The position numbers and the translations under genes were made by a program. Below the pieces are notes generated by a model. It ran no database searches, was not told where the DNA came from, and saw nothing but the letters and a program-made list of their open reading frames with translations. Of a DNA stretch of 64,000 nucleotides, positions 50,652 through 59,734 are shown in pieces; position 1 is the first letter of the stretch, and each line of letters starts with the position of its first letter. This stretch comes from Fabrea salina (Eukaryota > Ciliophora > Heterotrichea > Heterotrichida > Fabreidae): contig JALIHJ010000029.1 in assembly GCA_022984795.1 (NCBI GenBank), positions 202,720-266,719 of the forward strand, in the 5' to 3' direction.

Positions 50652-51737
50652 CTAGTTCTCTACTTCAACTTTAGACCCTGAAGACATTTCTTTGGTAATC
50701 CAGGGAGACCCAGCAAGAGCAAAGTCTTCTAGTCCAAGTTCCTTCACTCCTCTAGCTACCCTAGCGTACCCGTTTTCTCCCCACTCGGTTCCCCAGGAGT
50801 TTTTGATGATCCAGTACTGGTCTTTAGTGGAAGAGTCAGTTCCCCACCCTATAATTTCTACTGCCTGTGTAGCTTGCAACTTGTCTGCAGATAACTGGGG
50901 CTTGTAAACTCCCTGGGAGTACCCCAAAAAGTCTGTGAACAAATTCATCAAGCCCATTACAGGTCCGTTGTTTTTGATTTCCCTCATGATTCCTTGCTCT
51001 GTAGCTGTGGCGCAGTAGTCAGTCACTTTGTAAGTTTCTTGAGTTTTGCACTTCTCAGAACAGTCAGGCACTTCGTGGTTCTGTGAGCTGTAGGGGAAGC
51101 ACTCTGACTCAACTAAGCCCACATCACTGATATACTTCCACACAGTGTCAGCATACCCTCCTTCGCAGCCACGGTTGTTTCTGTCGCAGGAAATAATGTC
51201 TTGAGCACTCAAGTTAACTATAATGCTGCCTTTGCTTTGGATGCAGAACCTTTCAGACAAAACTCCTGCAGAAGCCAAGGCATAGGCTGAACTGCAGTTG
51301 CCTTGCTTAGCTACAGGCTCTATGCAGTGAGGCCAATGCTCCCGAGAGTCGTAGTTTTCAGGAACAAGTTCTCCTTCGTTGATGTAGCTGCTACAAGGAC
51401 TCAAGTTTCTGGCCTGTTGGGAAACAGAATTCTGGGCAGACTTTTGAACGTCTGAAAGCATCCAGTTTTCAAAGAAGTCGTTAGACTTTTGAGTGAAGCT
51501 CAGTCCTAAACTGTTTTCCGCCTCCATTAAGTCAGAGTTGAGTGCAGGGACTCTATGGAGAGGCAATTCGGGGTAAAGCACAAGTATTCCAATGACAACT
51601 CCCACTATTCCAGCAAAAATCCCAACTGCAATGTAGGTGTTCATGTTGCTAGGAGCTTTCTTTTTGGAGGCCTTCATAGCACCAGCTCGAGCATTTTTCC
51701 TAGCTTGTTCAGTGTCGACTTCACTTCCGGCTGCCAT
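50652..51737 (-). CDS. Catalytically inactive cathepsin B-like membrane protein (pseudoprotease)
   Basis: A 361-residue type II membrane protein with a basic N-terminus and one helix at residues 34-55 (TYIAVGIFAGIVGVVIGILVLY). From residue 125 it follows the papain/cathepsin B fold: NYDSREHWPHC, CEGGY, YCATATEQGIMREIKNNGPVMGLMNLFTDFLGYSQGVY, IIGWGT and IKNSWGTEWGENGYARVARG. The active site is lost: the usual C-G-S-C-W reads C-S-S-A-Y, so the nucleophile Cys is Ala151, and the catalytic His (cathepsin B GHA) is Gln291. The Asn (N313) and disulfide cysteines are kept. The frame is intact, so it is a maintained non-enzymatic protein and not a pseudogene. It may bind peptides or inhibitors, in the style of TINAG. 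It is exposed in the lumen or outside the cell. Confidence 0.88.
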   Translation of the reverse strand: MAAGSEVDTEQARKNARAGAMKASKKKAPSNMNTYIAVGIFAGIVGVVIGILVLYPELPLHRVPALNSDLMEAENSLGLSFTQKSNDFFENWMLSDVQKSAQNSVSQQARNLSPCSSYINEGELVPENYDSREHWPHCIEPVAKQGNCSSAYALASAGVLSERFCIQSKGSIIVNLSAQDIISCDRNNRGCEGGYADTVWKYISDVGLVESECFPYSSQNHEVPDCSEKCKTQETYKVTDYCATATEQGIMREIKNNGPVMGLMNLFTDFLGYSQGVYKPQLSADKLQATQAVEIIGWGTDSSTKDQYWIIKNSWGTEWGENGYARVARGVKELGLEDFALAGSPWITKEMSSGSKVEVEN

Positions 51738-51833
51738 TTATAACACGTGGGTTGACGCTCCAGCAGTAGATAAGCAAACTAGAAATTCGAATTTAAATTC
51801 AAAAAGTGTTTAGTTAGTTAAGTGAATTATAAT

Positions 51834-53099
51834 ATGAAACTCAAGAGGTTCCTGCTTAGGTACTACCCCCCTGGAATAATACTGGAGTTCCTCCACTCAA
51901 ACGGACAGGTGGAAAGCAAGTACATTGATCTTTTGAACTTAACTCCCCAAACTGACATAGAAGTTTTGGTAAATCAGATTCTGTACGAGGAACCCGCCAT
52001 CTCTGCCAGTAAAAAACCCCAGCTGCGCAAACTCATCCAGAAACTCATTGAGAAACTGGGCACCAGGCAAACCCAGCGCTTTGAGCTTTACAAAACACTC
52101 AAAGCCCACATCCTGCCGCTCACTAACTGTGCTTTTAACAAATCTGGCGACAAATTCATTACGGGCTCTTACGACAGAACCTGCAAGATCTGGGACACCA
52201 ACACCGGGCAAGAAATCCAGAGTTTGGAAGGCCACCACAACGTGGTTTACGCTATTTCCTTCAACACTCCCTACGGGGACCGAGTAGCCACAGGTTCTTT
52301 CGATAGGACTGCCAAAATCTGGGACACCGCAACTGGGGAATGCTACTATACACTCAGGGGACATCAGGGAGAAATTGTGTGTCTCAATTTCGACCCTAAT
52401 GGCTACTTGTTTGCAACTGGTTCTATGGACCAAACTGCGTGTTTGTGGGATGTGGAAACTGGAACTCAACTTTGCAAGTTTTCAGGCCACAAAGGAGAAA
52501 TAGTCAGCATCATGTTCAACACTGACGGAGACAAAGTACTTACAGGTTCTTTTGACTTCACTGCTAGAATCTGGGACACTCGGACAGGACTTTGTGTAAG
52601 GGTCTTGGAAGAGCACTCTGCTGAAATCTCCAACGCCCAGTTTGATTTTTCAGGCGACTACGTGGGAACAGGGTCAATTGACCACACCTGCAAGCTTTGG
52701 GACGTTAACAGTGGAAAGTGCATTGAAACCTTAAGAGGTCATACAGACGAAGTGCTTGATATTGCCTTTAACTCTACTGGAACTAAATTAGTAACTGCCT
52801 CTGCTGACTCCTATGCCAGAGTCTACAACGTACTCAGCGGGGCTTGTGTGGGAATCTTAGTTGGTCACGAAGCCGAAATCTCCAAAGCTGCCTTTAGTCC
52901 ACAAGGCTCGAAAATTATCACTGCAAGCAATGACCGGACTGCAAGGATTTGGGACTCCGAAACAGGAGAGTGCCTCCAGGCTTTAGAAGGGCACACCGAC
53001 GATATCTTTTCTTGTGCCTTCAATTACGAAGGCGACACCATAATCACGGGCTCCAAAGACAACACTTGCAAGATTTGGAAGGACGTAGCTAATAACTAA
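51834..53099 (+). CDS. DAW1: DAW1/WDR69, dynein arm assembly WD40 protein
   Basis: The N-terminus [19 protein letters not shown] is nearly identical to vertebrate DAW1 ([19 protein letters not shown]), so the start is this ATG, not the upstream in-frame GTG at 51822. 421 residues, with eight WD repeats from about residue 85, including [37 protein letters not shown] and [39 protein letters not shown]1 is needed for delivery of preassembled outer dynein arms into cilia through IFT. Together with SF-assemblin it shows that the organism is ciliated. Confidence 0.95.
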   Translation: MKLKRFLLRYYPPGIILEFLHSNGQVESKYIDLLNLTPQTDIEVLVNQILYEEPAISASKKPQLRKLIQKLIEKLGTRQTQRFELYKTLKAHILPLTNCAFNKSGDKFITGSYDRTCKIWDTNTGQEIQSLEGHHNVVYAISFNTPYGDRVATGSFDRTAKIWDTATGECYYTLRGHQGEIVCLNFDPNGYLFATGSMDQTACLWDVETGTQLCKFSGHKGEIVSIMFNTDGDKVLTGSFDFTARIWDTRTGLCVRVLEEHSAEISNAQFDFSGDYVGTGSIDHTCKLWDVNSGKCIETLRGHTDEVLDIAFNSTGTKLVTASADSYARVYNVLSGACVGILVGHEAEISKAAFSPQGSKIITASNDRTARIWDSETGECLQALEGHTDDIFSCAFNYEGDTIITGSKDNTCKIWKDVANN

Positions 53100-53105
53100 A
53101 TAGAA

Positions 53106-55226
53106 ATGTCGGATAGCGATTTCGAGGACTCTGATTTTGAAATGAGTGATGTTTCCGAAGGCGCTGCAGTTGGGGTAGTTCAGCCTTCAATGATTTACTC
53201 AGTGCAGCCTGACCAGGAATCTGAGCCTGAGCTCCCTTCTTCAGATGAAGAAGATACTCCTGAGTCTCCTAGTAGTCAGACTTTTAACTCTGAAACTTCT
53301 TCCCAACCAAAGACTTCCAAGAACCAAAGAATTGTCCCTATTCCAGTCCTAGACTCCAGTTCAACTGACCCCAACACTTTTGACTTAGACAAACTGTTGA
53401 AGTCCAACAAAGACCGAAGACGAATGGCCGGGAGCAGGTTTGAGCACTCTTCTCGCAGCAAAAAGAGTGGGGTTAACCCAAGAGTATCCCAGAGCATCCA
53501 GGAAAGGTTTTACAAGCATAAAAGTAGAGTTCAGGAAAAAATAGAAAAGGCTTCCAAAGACTTCAGTGAAAAAGAAATGCTGGAGTGTTCCTTCAAACCC
53601 AACATCAAAACTTCCAAGGCCAAAAGAAACGTCGACGAGTTCCTGGAAGACCAACGGCGGTTCGAACAACAACGCAAAGAAAGAATTGACGTCCTCAAAG
53701 AAGAAAACCGCAAACTAAGTGACTCAGACCTAGGAATCCACAAACCCAAGATCAACCAAGAGTCCAAAAAACTAGCCACCAAGTCCCTAAGGTACGTGGA
53801 ACCGATCCATCAAAAACTTTACAACCAATACAAACAAATGAAGGACAAACTAGAAAAGTACCGACAGGATGTTTTCGAGGCTGACAAGTTCAAGCCTGAA
53901 CTAAACCCTAAGTCTCAGAAAATCACTAGGTCCCAGTCAATAGACGTGCTTCTTTACGAAGACGCTCTGCGCAGAAAAAACAAACCTGCAGAGCAAAAAC
54001 AAGAATCTGTCAAACTAATCAGTTCTGGCTCTGAAAAAGTGTTAGAAAGCAAACTCCAAAGGGAGTTCGAACAGGCTTTTGTTGAACTGCATACAGAAGA
54101 CAACTTAAACTATTCTTCGTTTTCAGCTTTTCTTCAGAAGCTGCATTTCACCAGTAATTCGTGCAGCCAAAAACAACTTGTCCAGCAAGCCTGGGACTTG
54201 TTGGCTGAGGACAAAAAAATCTCAAAAAGCATTGTCAGGGACTTTGTGCTTGGAGTGATGAAAGTCGAAGAAGGTGCTAAGCAAAACAAACTGCACAAAA
54301 ACTTTAAGCAGTTCTACGAAAACAGACTGCAGTCCATAAACTACTCAACAGTCAACAAAAGGTTCAAGTCAGTCCAGCCAGAGTACAAATTCAAACCCAG
54401 CATTTCCAAGAACTCAGAAGTGTTTGCTCAAAACAAAAGAACACAAAGAAACAACAAAGACTTCCTAGTCAACGAAAAAGCTGAACACCTAAAAAAGTGG
54501 AGTGAACTCAAAAAGCAAAAAAGCGAAACTGAAATAAAAACCTGCACTTTCAAACCCAAAACTAACTCCTACACCAAGCCAAACCTCAACTCCTCCGGGA
54601 CCTTCACTGGGAAGCCAAGAACTCAAGCCTTGTATGAATACTCTAAGCAGTTCAAGTCCAAAAGGGAAAACCTGGCCCAAACCAACAAAGAAGAAGAACT
54701 CCAAAAATCCCTGGGAGAGTGCACCTTCAGACCTAGAATTCTTAAGTCCCCACTTAAAGAAAAGCAAGTCCCCCAAGCTAAGGGAGTCCAGGAAATGCTA
54801 AACCGACTCCAAAAAGCCAGAGAAGAAAAAGCCAAAATCAAAGCTGTTACCCAAATAGGCAAACCCTACGACGCCCCCAAAGACATCAAAAAGCTTTCCA
54901 AACCCAAACCTGAACCAAGCACTGCTGAGTCAATTAAAGCCCCTCAAGAATGCTTTTCGCCCAGAGTAAATTCTAGGTACCTTGCCAACAACTCTAAACT
55001 CGAGTCAGAACTACCTGAAGAAACCAACAACCTGTCTTATAGTAGTGAAGAGTACCACAGGGAAGTCCACGTCAAGCTTCCAAACGACCAAGAAGACACT
55101 CTCCATATAAGTCCTGAAGACAATGAACTCCAGGCAATCCAGCAATTCATAGAAAAGCACAACTTAAAGGGAGAAACAGCCAACAAACTCCAAAAACTCA
55201 TTTTGTCTTCTCTAAACGAGGAATAA
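53106..55226 (+). CDS. Large basic protein with repeated F-x-P motifs, probably cytoskeletal
   Basis: A 706-residue protein starting 6 nt after DAW1. The N-terminal 60 residues are acidic and Ser-rich; the remainder is Lys/Glu/Gln-rich and disordered or helical. Seven spaced motifs with an aromatic or Cys followed by K/R-P recur: CSFKPNI, HKPKINQ, FKPELNP, YKFKPSI, CTFKPKT, CTFRPRI and CFSPRVN. Each is followed by a helix of ExxRRxEQQRKERI type. Such F-x-P arrays occur in uncharacterised proteins of ciliated protists. A link to cilia is suggested by the DAW1 neighbour but not shown. The final 40 residues form a short amphipathic helix. Confidence 0.7.
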   Translation: MSDSDFEDSDFEMSDVSEGAAVGVVQPSMIYSVQPDQESEPELPSSDEEDTPESPSSQTFNSETSSQPKTSKNQRIVPIPVLDSSSTDPNTFDLDKLLKSNKDRRRMAGSRFEHSSRSKKSGVNPRVSQSIQERFYKHKSRVQEKIEKASKDFSEKEMLECSFKPNIKTSKAKRNVDEFLEDQRRFEQQRKERIDVLKEENRKLSDSDLGIHKPKINQESKKLATKSLRYVEPIHQKLYNQYKQMKDKLEKYRQDVFEADKFKPELNPKSQKITRSQSIDVLLYEDALRRKNKPAEQKQESVKLISSGSEKVLESKLQREFEQAFVELHTEDNLNYSSFSAFLQKLHFTSNSCSQKQLVQQAWDLLAEDKKISKSIVRDFVLGVMKVEEGAKQNKLHKNFKQFYENRLQSINYSTVNKRFKSVQPEYKFKPSISKNSEVFAQNKRTQRNNKDFLVNEKAEHLKKWSELKKQKSETEIKTCTFKPKTNSYTKPNLNSSGTFTGKPRTQALYEYSKQFKSKRENLAQTNKEEELQKSLGECTFRPRILKSPLKEKQVPQAKGVQEMLNRLQKAREEKAKIKAVTQIGKPYDAPKDIKKLSKPKPEPSTAESIKAPQECFSPRVNSRYLANNSKLESELPEETNNLSYSSEEYHREVHVKLPNDQEDTLHISPEDNELQAIQQFIEKHNLKGETANKLQKLILSSLNEE

Positions 55227-55244
55227 TATAAACATCAGTACTTA

Positions 55245-55436
55245 CTAAGGTTTGAGCAGTTCCTGTCTCAAGTGGTAAGTAAATTCGTCGTCAGGTTCCT
55301 GGTCATCCCAGTCTTCTTCCCACTGTTTAACGTCAAATTCGTCTTCCATGTCTTCGTTCCAGTCCTCCAGGTCAAATTCTTCGAGTTCGTCGTCTTCTTC
55401 CAAACCCAAACCTTTTCTTTCAGCTTCTTCTTTCAT
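55245..55436 (-). CDS. SEM1: SEM1/DSS1, 26S proteasome lid subunit
   Basis: A 63-residue acidic protein with the two DSS1 signature segments: EEDDELEEFDLEDWNEDMEDEFDVKQWEEDWDDQEPDDEF and a C-terminal amphipathic helix TYHLRQELLKP. The Trp-containing acidic blocks (DxxDW and WExxWDD) are the ubiquitin- and partner-binding sites. SEM1 is part of the proteasome lid and also of TREX-2 and BRCA2-type complexes. It starts 5 nt after the stop of the next gene on the same strand. Confidence 0.93.
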   Translation of the reverse strand: MKEEAERKGLGLEEDDELEEFDLEDWNEDMEDEFDVKQWEEDWDDQEPDDEFTYHLRQELLKP

Positions 55437-55441
55437 ATTTA

Positions 55442-56587
55442 TTAGTTAATCACACAGTTATTAGCACAGTCCTCTGCGTAAAAGTCCCACACGAGTTTTT
55501 TGATGCTTTCGACTTCGTTGCGGATTTCGTTAGTCAGAGCTTCAAGGTTCAGATTCGAGATTCCTTTTTTGCCCATGAAACTCAAGTCAGGTTCGGGGTG
55601 CAAACCAGACTTGATGAGCCGGTGGACCTGTGTCAGCTGTGTGTACGAAGAGTTCAACGAACAAAGCAAACTAGGTGACTTCATCATTTCGGATTCCTTG
55701 GCTACTGCCTTTGAAATTCTAGTTAGTTCTTTAAAGTGACTGTCAAGGGACTCAAATACGCAATCTTGAGTTCTTTCTTGCAGGGATTCTTCCTGGGTTT
55801 TGGGCTGGTCTTCTCTAGGCTTGCTTAGTTGGAGCAAAAGTTCTTGGTTCTCTTTTTTGAGTTTGGAGAGTTTGTTGGTCAGTTTGCCAATTTTGCTGGT
55901 GTATAGTTCGATGTCTCCCTGAAGTTTTTGCACACCTAGTCTGAGTTCTTTGTTCTCTTTTTGGATCTTTTCGAGACAAGGAACAGTTGAGTTCAACTTT
56001 TCGTTTTCCTTTTTGATCTTCTCAATTGCTTCACTCAGTTCTTTGCAGGCACTTTCTGAGTCCTTTAGTTTCTTCAAGTAGTTTTCTTGGGTCTTTTGGC
56101 TTTCTTCTTCAAACTTTTGTTTGAGCTTCCGCACTTCTTCATTTTGGCCCGTTAAAATGGAGTTGAACTCGTGTTCTCGTTGACTTACAATGCTGCTCAG
56201 TTCTCTTATGATTTTCTGTTTCAACTCTACTTGTGTTTTTAGGTGGTTGTTTTCTCCCTCCAGTTGCTGAATTATTTTTTCAGCATTCACTGAATCCCCT
56301 TTGGATTTGATCCCCACTGAAAGTCTCCCTTTGGAATGTTTTTTCGACGATTTCAGGAGTTTTTCGTGTCTTTGGTAGTCAGTTGGAAAAGAAACAACTC
56401 TCAAAATGTGTTTAGTATCCTCTGGAGTGCAAAAGGCTGTTGAGGGAGTAAAGAGTGATGGCGATGTTAGTCTTTTTTGCATTGAACCTTGAGAGCAGTC
56501 TTCTTCTTCCTCTAACGCTCTCAACAACTGTGTTTTATTCTTTATTTTCGTTGGCAAAGAGTTCCTTTTTATGCGATGAATTTCCAT
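55442..56587 (-). CDS. Coiled-coil hypothetical protein
   Basis: A 381-residue protein. Residues 1-100 are basic and disordered; residues 105-265 form a continuous coiled coil (EKIIQQLEGENNHLKTQVELKQKIIRELSSIV and so on, with regular LxxEN). The C-terminal 110 residues are helical, and the terminal part ends in NEVESIKKLVWDFYAED. It could be a structural or centrosomal/cytoskeletal protein; no family is recognised. The start ATG is in AATAAATGG, the AT-rich context seen at most genes here. Confidence 0.7.
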   Translation of the reverse strand: MEIHRIKRNSLPTKIKNKTQLLRALEEEEDCSQGSMQKRLTSPSLFTPSTAFCTPEDTKHILRVVSFPTDYQRHEKLLKSSKKHSKGRLSVGIKSKGDSVNAEKIIQQLEGENNHLKTQVELKQKIIRELSSIVSQREHEFNSILTGQNEEVRKLKQKFEEESQKTQENYLKKLKDSESACKELSEAIEKIKKENEKLNSTVPCLEKIQKENKELRLGVQKLQGDIELYTSKIGKLTNKLSKLKKENQELLLQLSKPREDQPKTQEESLQERTQDCVFESLDSHFKELTRISKAVAKESEMMKSPSLLCSLNSSYTQLTQVHRLIKSGLHPEPDLSFMGKKGISNLNLEALTNEIRNEVESIKKLVWDFYAEDCANNCVIN

Positions 56588-56630
56588 TTATTCGGGTTTA
56601 AATAGTGTCATACTAATTTAACTTATCAGC

Positions 56631-57038
56631 TTATTTTTCAGTGGTGAAGCTTTTCTTCAGTTCTTGGAAAAAGCCCAGTTCTTCGTAGCACTGGTCCAAG
56701 TCCAGACCCCTCAGAGTGTTTAGTGCATCTCTTACTGTAAACAGCTTTTCTATTTCGTTGAGAGAATTCACTTGCTTGTTTGGAGTTTTGCTTCTTAAAC
56801 TTCTTTGTTGAAGTACACCTTTTTTAGTAGCTTTTGTAATTTGAGTCTTTGTTTTGGTCAAAAAGCTCCTCAGTTTGGCTTTTTCTCCCTTTTTAAGTTC
56901 AACCTTGCTCATCAAACAAGCCACTTGTTCACGATTCAGGTTCAGAAGTTCCTCTAGGGTGAAGATGTCCTCACTCAAAAACCTTGGAATGTAGGACTCA
57001 AGTGACAGCTTCTCTAAAATTTGTTGAATACTGACCAT
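56631..57038 (-). CDS. Small SAM-domain protein
   Basis: A 135-residue protein. Residues 1-62 form a SAM domain: IQQILEKLSLESYIPRFLSEDIFTLEELLNLNREQVACLMSKVELKKGEKAKLRSFL, with the typical L-x-x-Y-x-x-x-F ... L-x-x-L ... G-x-x-x-K-L/I pattern. A basic linker and a short helix follow. SAM domains mediate oligomerisation or binding to RNA or other SAM proteins; the partner is unknown. No transmembrane segment. Spacers are 43 nt to the next gene downstream and 121 nt upstream. Confidence 0.75.
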   Translation of the reverse strand: MVSIQQILEKLSLESYIPRFLSEDIFTLEELLNLNREQVACLMSKVELKKGEKAKLRSFLTKTKTQITKATKKGVLQQRSLRSKTPNKQVNSLNEIEKLFTVRDALNTLRGLDLDQCYEELGFFQELKKSFTTEK

Positions 57039-57159
57039 TTCAATTATATTTCAAAGCCCCCATCGATAATATTCTTTTAAAGTTAGTATAATCGATTTAT
57101 TTCCAAAGACAATCATAGATCTAGTTTATTTCTAAGAACTCATTTATGTGACTCAATAC

Positions 57160-58554
57160 TTAACTAATGATTTTCTTCTGAATTTCTTGTTTGGATAACC
57201 CCTTGCTTTCAACCATGTCTATCTTGAAGTACACAAAACCAGCAAAGCAAATCAAGGAGTATATCCAAAACAGCACTGAAATTCCTAGCCAGTTCTCAAG
57301 TGGTGTGAAGCTAGGAACTATCACGATGAAGGAAAACCAGTTGACTGCCATGCAGATGCTCATTCCTTCAGAGTCCATGATTTCTCCACAGTACACATAA
57401 CAAACAGGACCTATTGTGGCTTGGAAAAACACCAAGTACGCCAAGATCGAACACATTGGGTAAACTATGCTCCAGTCTGAAAGAGGCCCTGCAAAAATTC
57501 CAGAAATCAAGTGGCACACTGCCATTCCTGCCAGTCCCCCAACGTTCAAGAACTTCCTGCCGGCTTTTTCGATCATCGGAGTTGACATTAGCGACGCCAG
57601 CATGTTAACGACTCCCACTATGAGAGTGTAGATTCTGGACATAAACACTCCGCCTCCTAGACGCCCGAAGATCACTACTGAGAAGGTTATGATTGCGTTT
57701 ATTCCTGACATCTGCTGGAACACGTTGTTTAAATAACCTAGCCGCATCAACTTGGCACTCCCGCGTCTGCAGAGTAGTAAGTCTTTGTAAGAAAACTGGT
57801 ACCCAGTTTCTGTTGACTTTTCGGAGTCTTCTTTGGTTTCTAGTTTCTCCAGCACTTCTTCGGCACTTTCTGGACTGTAAATCTGCTTGAGACTCTCTAA
57901 AGCCTCTTCTTTGAGTCCTTTTTTCAAGTACCACACTGAAGTGTCTAGTTTGTAAACGCACAAAAATGCCAAGAACTGGGTTGCTCCTATTAGGGCTTGG
58001 AACCCAAAGATAAACATCCACCAGTAAGTAAGTGAACTAGAGTCGTAGTCTTCAGTAGGCAGAACTAGTGTAAAGGCGTAAGCTACTATTACTCCTACAT
58101 TTATCTGGATTTGCACCAGGGTCCCCACTTTCCCACTCATTTCTACTGGACAGACTTCGTTTAAGTACAGTGGAACCAAAAAGGTGTAGAGACCTACTCC
58201 CAAACCAGTTGTAAACCTTCCCAATCCAAACCCAATGGTGTCAGGAAGTACTATGATCAGTGATCCTATCAAAGTTACTAAGTTGGTAAACATGAATCCC
58301 TTTCTTCTCCCAACTCTTTCACAGATGCCTCCTGCAATGGCTCCTCCTACCACTGCGCCTAATGGCATTAAAGCCGACATTATTGTAATCCAAGTGTCTT
58401 TTTGATCTCCCCAGTCTAGGGTGGAAGACACAGCCTCAATTGAACTAAAAGCAGCAATATTGTAGCCTAGTAAGAAAGAACCCAGGCTTGATACAATACC
58501 CACTTTCCAGACTCTTCTAGAATTGAACGGTTCAGCTAAACTTCCATTTGCCAT
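57160..58554 (-). CDS. MFS sugar transporter (GLUT/HXT type)
   Basis: A 464-residue protein with twelve predicted membrane helices. Sugar-porter signatures: GGAIAGGICERVGRRKGF between helices 2 and 3, GRFTTGLGVGLYTFLVPLYLNEVCPVEMSGKVGTLVQIQINVG (helices 4-5), QQMSGINAIITFS (helix 7) and EKAGRKF after helix 8. The central loop (residues 210-260) is long and charged. The usual PxxWxxxxEIFP motif is altered to PVCYVYCGEIMDSEG. Hexose uptake is likely, but the substrate cannot be read from the sequence. It is the last gene of the dense core before the subtelomeric zone. Confidence 0.9.
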   Translation of the reverse strand: MANGSLAEPFNSRRVWKVGIVSSLGSFLLGYNIAAFSSIEAVSSTLDWGDQKDTWITIMSALMPLGAVVGGAIAGGICERVGRRKGFMFTNLVTLIGSLIIVLPDTIGFGLGRFTTGLGVGLYTFLVPLYLNEVCPVEMSGKVGTLVQIQINVGVIVAYAFTLVLPTEDYDSSSLTYWWMFIFGFQALIGATQFLAFLCVYKLDTSVWYLKKGLKEEALESLKQIYSPESAEEVLEKLETKEDSEKSTETGYQFSYKDLLLCRRGSAKLMRLGYLNNVFQQMSGINAIITFSVVIFGRLGGGVFMSRIYTLIVGVVNMLASLMSTPMIEKAGRKFLNVGGLAGMAVCHLISGIFAGPLSDWSIVYPMCSILAYLVFFQATIGPVCYVYCGEIMDSEGMSICMAVNWFSFIVIVPSFTPLENWLGISVLFWIYSLICFAGFVYFKIDMVESKGLSKQEIQKKIIS

Positions 58555-58923
58555 TTATGTCGAGCTTAGTTACTGAACTTTATTCAGGACCTACCATAAA
58601 ATTATAGAACCACAAACTGCTTTTGAGTTGAATCCAACCCAGTACTCAAACTTCAAACTGCTAACTTTGCATCTAGAGGTGTCTGAGTTTCTGAGGACTA
58701 GTCAGAGTGACTTAGTAGTTCAGTCACACTTTGATTAGAAACCACTCTAGGCATGGAGTCTAGTTTCTAGAAGTTCTTCAAGGAATTGCTACTGTGTCAA
58801 CTCACTTAGTAACTCTAAGTTACTGGACTCTATAGCTACTAAGAAGAACTTAATACTTAGTCCCAAATAATTAACTTATTAAACATTTTTTTATCAGTCA
58901 TGTTACTCACTAGCTTTGCCCTA
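58555..58923. other. Non-coding stretch at the core/subtelomere border
   Basis: About 370 nt without a credible reading frame. It is AT-rich with scattered CTAGTT/ACTTAGTA words and many stops in all frames. No RNA gene was recognised. This is the first long spacer in the window; everything to the left has spacers of about 120 nt or less. Confidence 0.6.
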
Positions 58924-59400
58924 GGCTTCCAGAAACTTCTCAAAGGAATCTATTAATATGGGTGACTTTGAGCGTGCCTTCCATTGTGGTGTTTCTTGTC
59001 TCTTCTCTTGTTTGTGAGTTCTGCAAAGGGCTTTAGACAAGCTAGTTTCCTGATTCCTTCTTCGTTGCTGAAGTAAATCTGTAGCAGTTTGACCTTCTTG
59101 GCACTTGGAGTTAGTTTCAAAGCATTTCAAAGTTTGGTTCAGAAATGATCAGTTGGTCTGTAAACTCAGTAGCATCAGAAATAGCAACCACAAAGAACAG
59201 GTTAGCTTCAGTGACATCAAAGTTCAATGACAGTTTCTGCATTTCTGTAGTCAACTTTTCAAAGTACTCCCAACTGAATTCTCCATCAACTTGAGTCTTA
59301 TCAAAGATAAATCATTCTGGTTCTTGACGATTGTTATAAATTGTTTGGTTCTTTTTTGTCTGCTTCAAGTACTGCTCTTACTCAAACCATTGTTGGCAGA
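58924..59400 (-). pseudogene. Decayed ankyrin-like gene fragment
   Basis: Minus-strand fragments of protein-like sequence lie in more than one frame. Reading from about 59,380, one frame gives ...NRQEPE, an in-frame TGA, then FIFDKTQVDGEF, FEKLTTEMQKLSLNF, ANLFFVVAISDATEF and NFEML followed by another stop. A second frame resumes immediately with KCFETNSKCQEGQTATDLLQQRRRN and continues to a TAG near 58,924. EGQTATDLL resembles the end of an ankyrin repeat (D-x-x-G-x-T-x-x-D-L). An interrupted frame, one stop that could arise from TGG to TGA, and no complete start suggest a pseudogene, but a missed intron cannot be excluded. Confidence 0.5.
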
Positions 59401-59473
59401 ACTAAATTCAATAACACCCTATTTAAAGTACTTAAGACTCTAAGCTACAATTTAATTGATTAATTACTCACCT

Positions 59474-59734
59474 TTAGAAGTCTTGAGGGGTGAAGCTTGC
59501 CCCCAGTAAGACGTAGGCAATCGTCAGTAGTTGAACCATCCAAAGCATGTTGATTTTCCAGTGGAGGTTCTCCACCCTTTCAGACAGAGCCCGGATGTCC
59601 CTCTGGTTTGCGTTAGCCACATCCCTGAGTTCTTGGACATCCTTATGAACCCTGAAAAATTCATGTTCAGGCTCCACAATCCCTTTTCTGGTCATCTTTT
59701 TTCTGGAATCCAATTTCGAGCCTCCTCCAGGCAT
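59474..59734 (-). CDS. Small tail-anchored hypothetical protein
   Basis: An 86-residue protein from the ATG at 59732-59734. The frame is open for 12 further codons upstream, but only through a TTG; the nearest ATG (59790-59792) is out of frame. A basic N-terminus (SRKKMTRKG) is followed by a heptad helix (FRVHKDVQELRDVANANQRDIRALSERVENLHWKI) and one C-terminal hydrophobic segment MLWMVQLLTIAYVLLGASF. This is the topology of a small tail-anchored membrane protein. The coiled-coil part looks constrained, which supports coding. No family is recognised. Confidence 0.5.
   Translation of the reverse strand: MPGGGSKLDSRKKMTRKGIVEPEHEFFRVHKDVQELRDVANANQRDIRALSERVENLHWKINMLWMVQLLTIAYVLLGASFTPQDF

Noticed and set aside
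51822-51833. GTG start four codons before DAW1
   Set aside because: The ATG at 51834 begins exactly at the conserved MKLK...LLRYYPPG N-terminus.
57039-57159. tRNA or other RNA genes in the spacers
   Set aside because: I scanned the larger spacers for box B-like GTTCRANNC with pairing acceptor arms and found none; a tRNAscan-SE run would be decisive.
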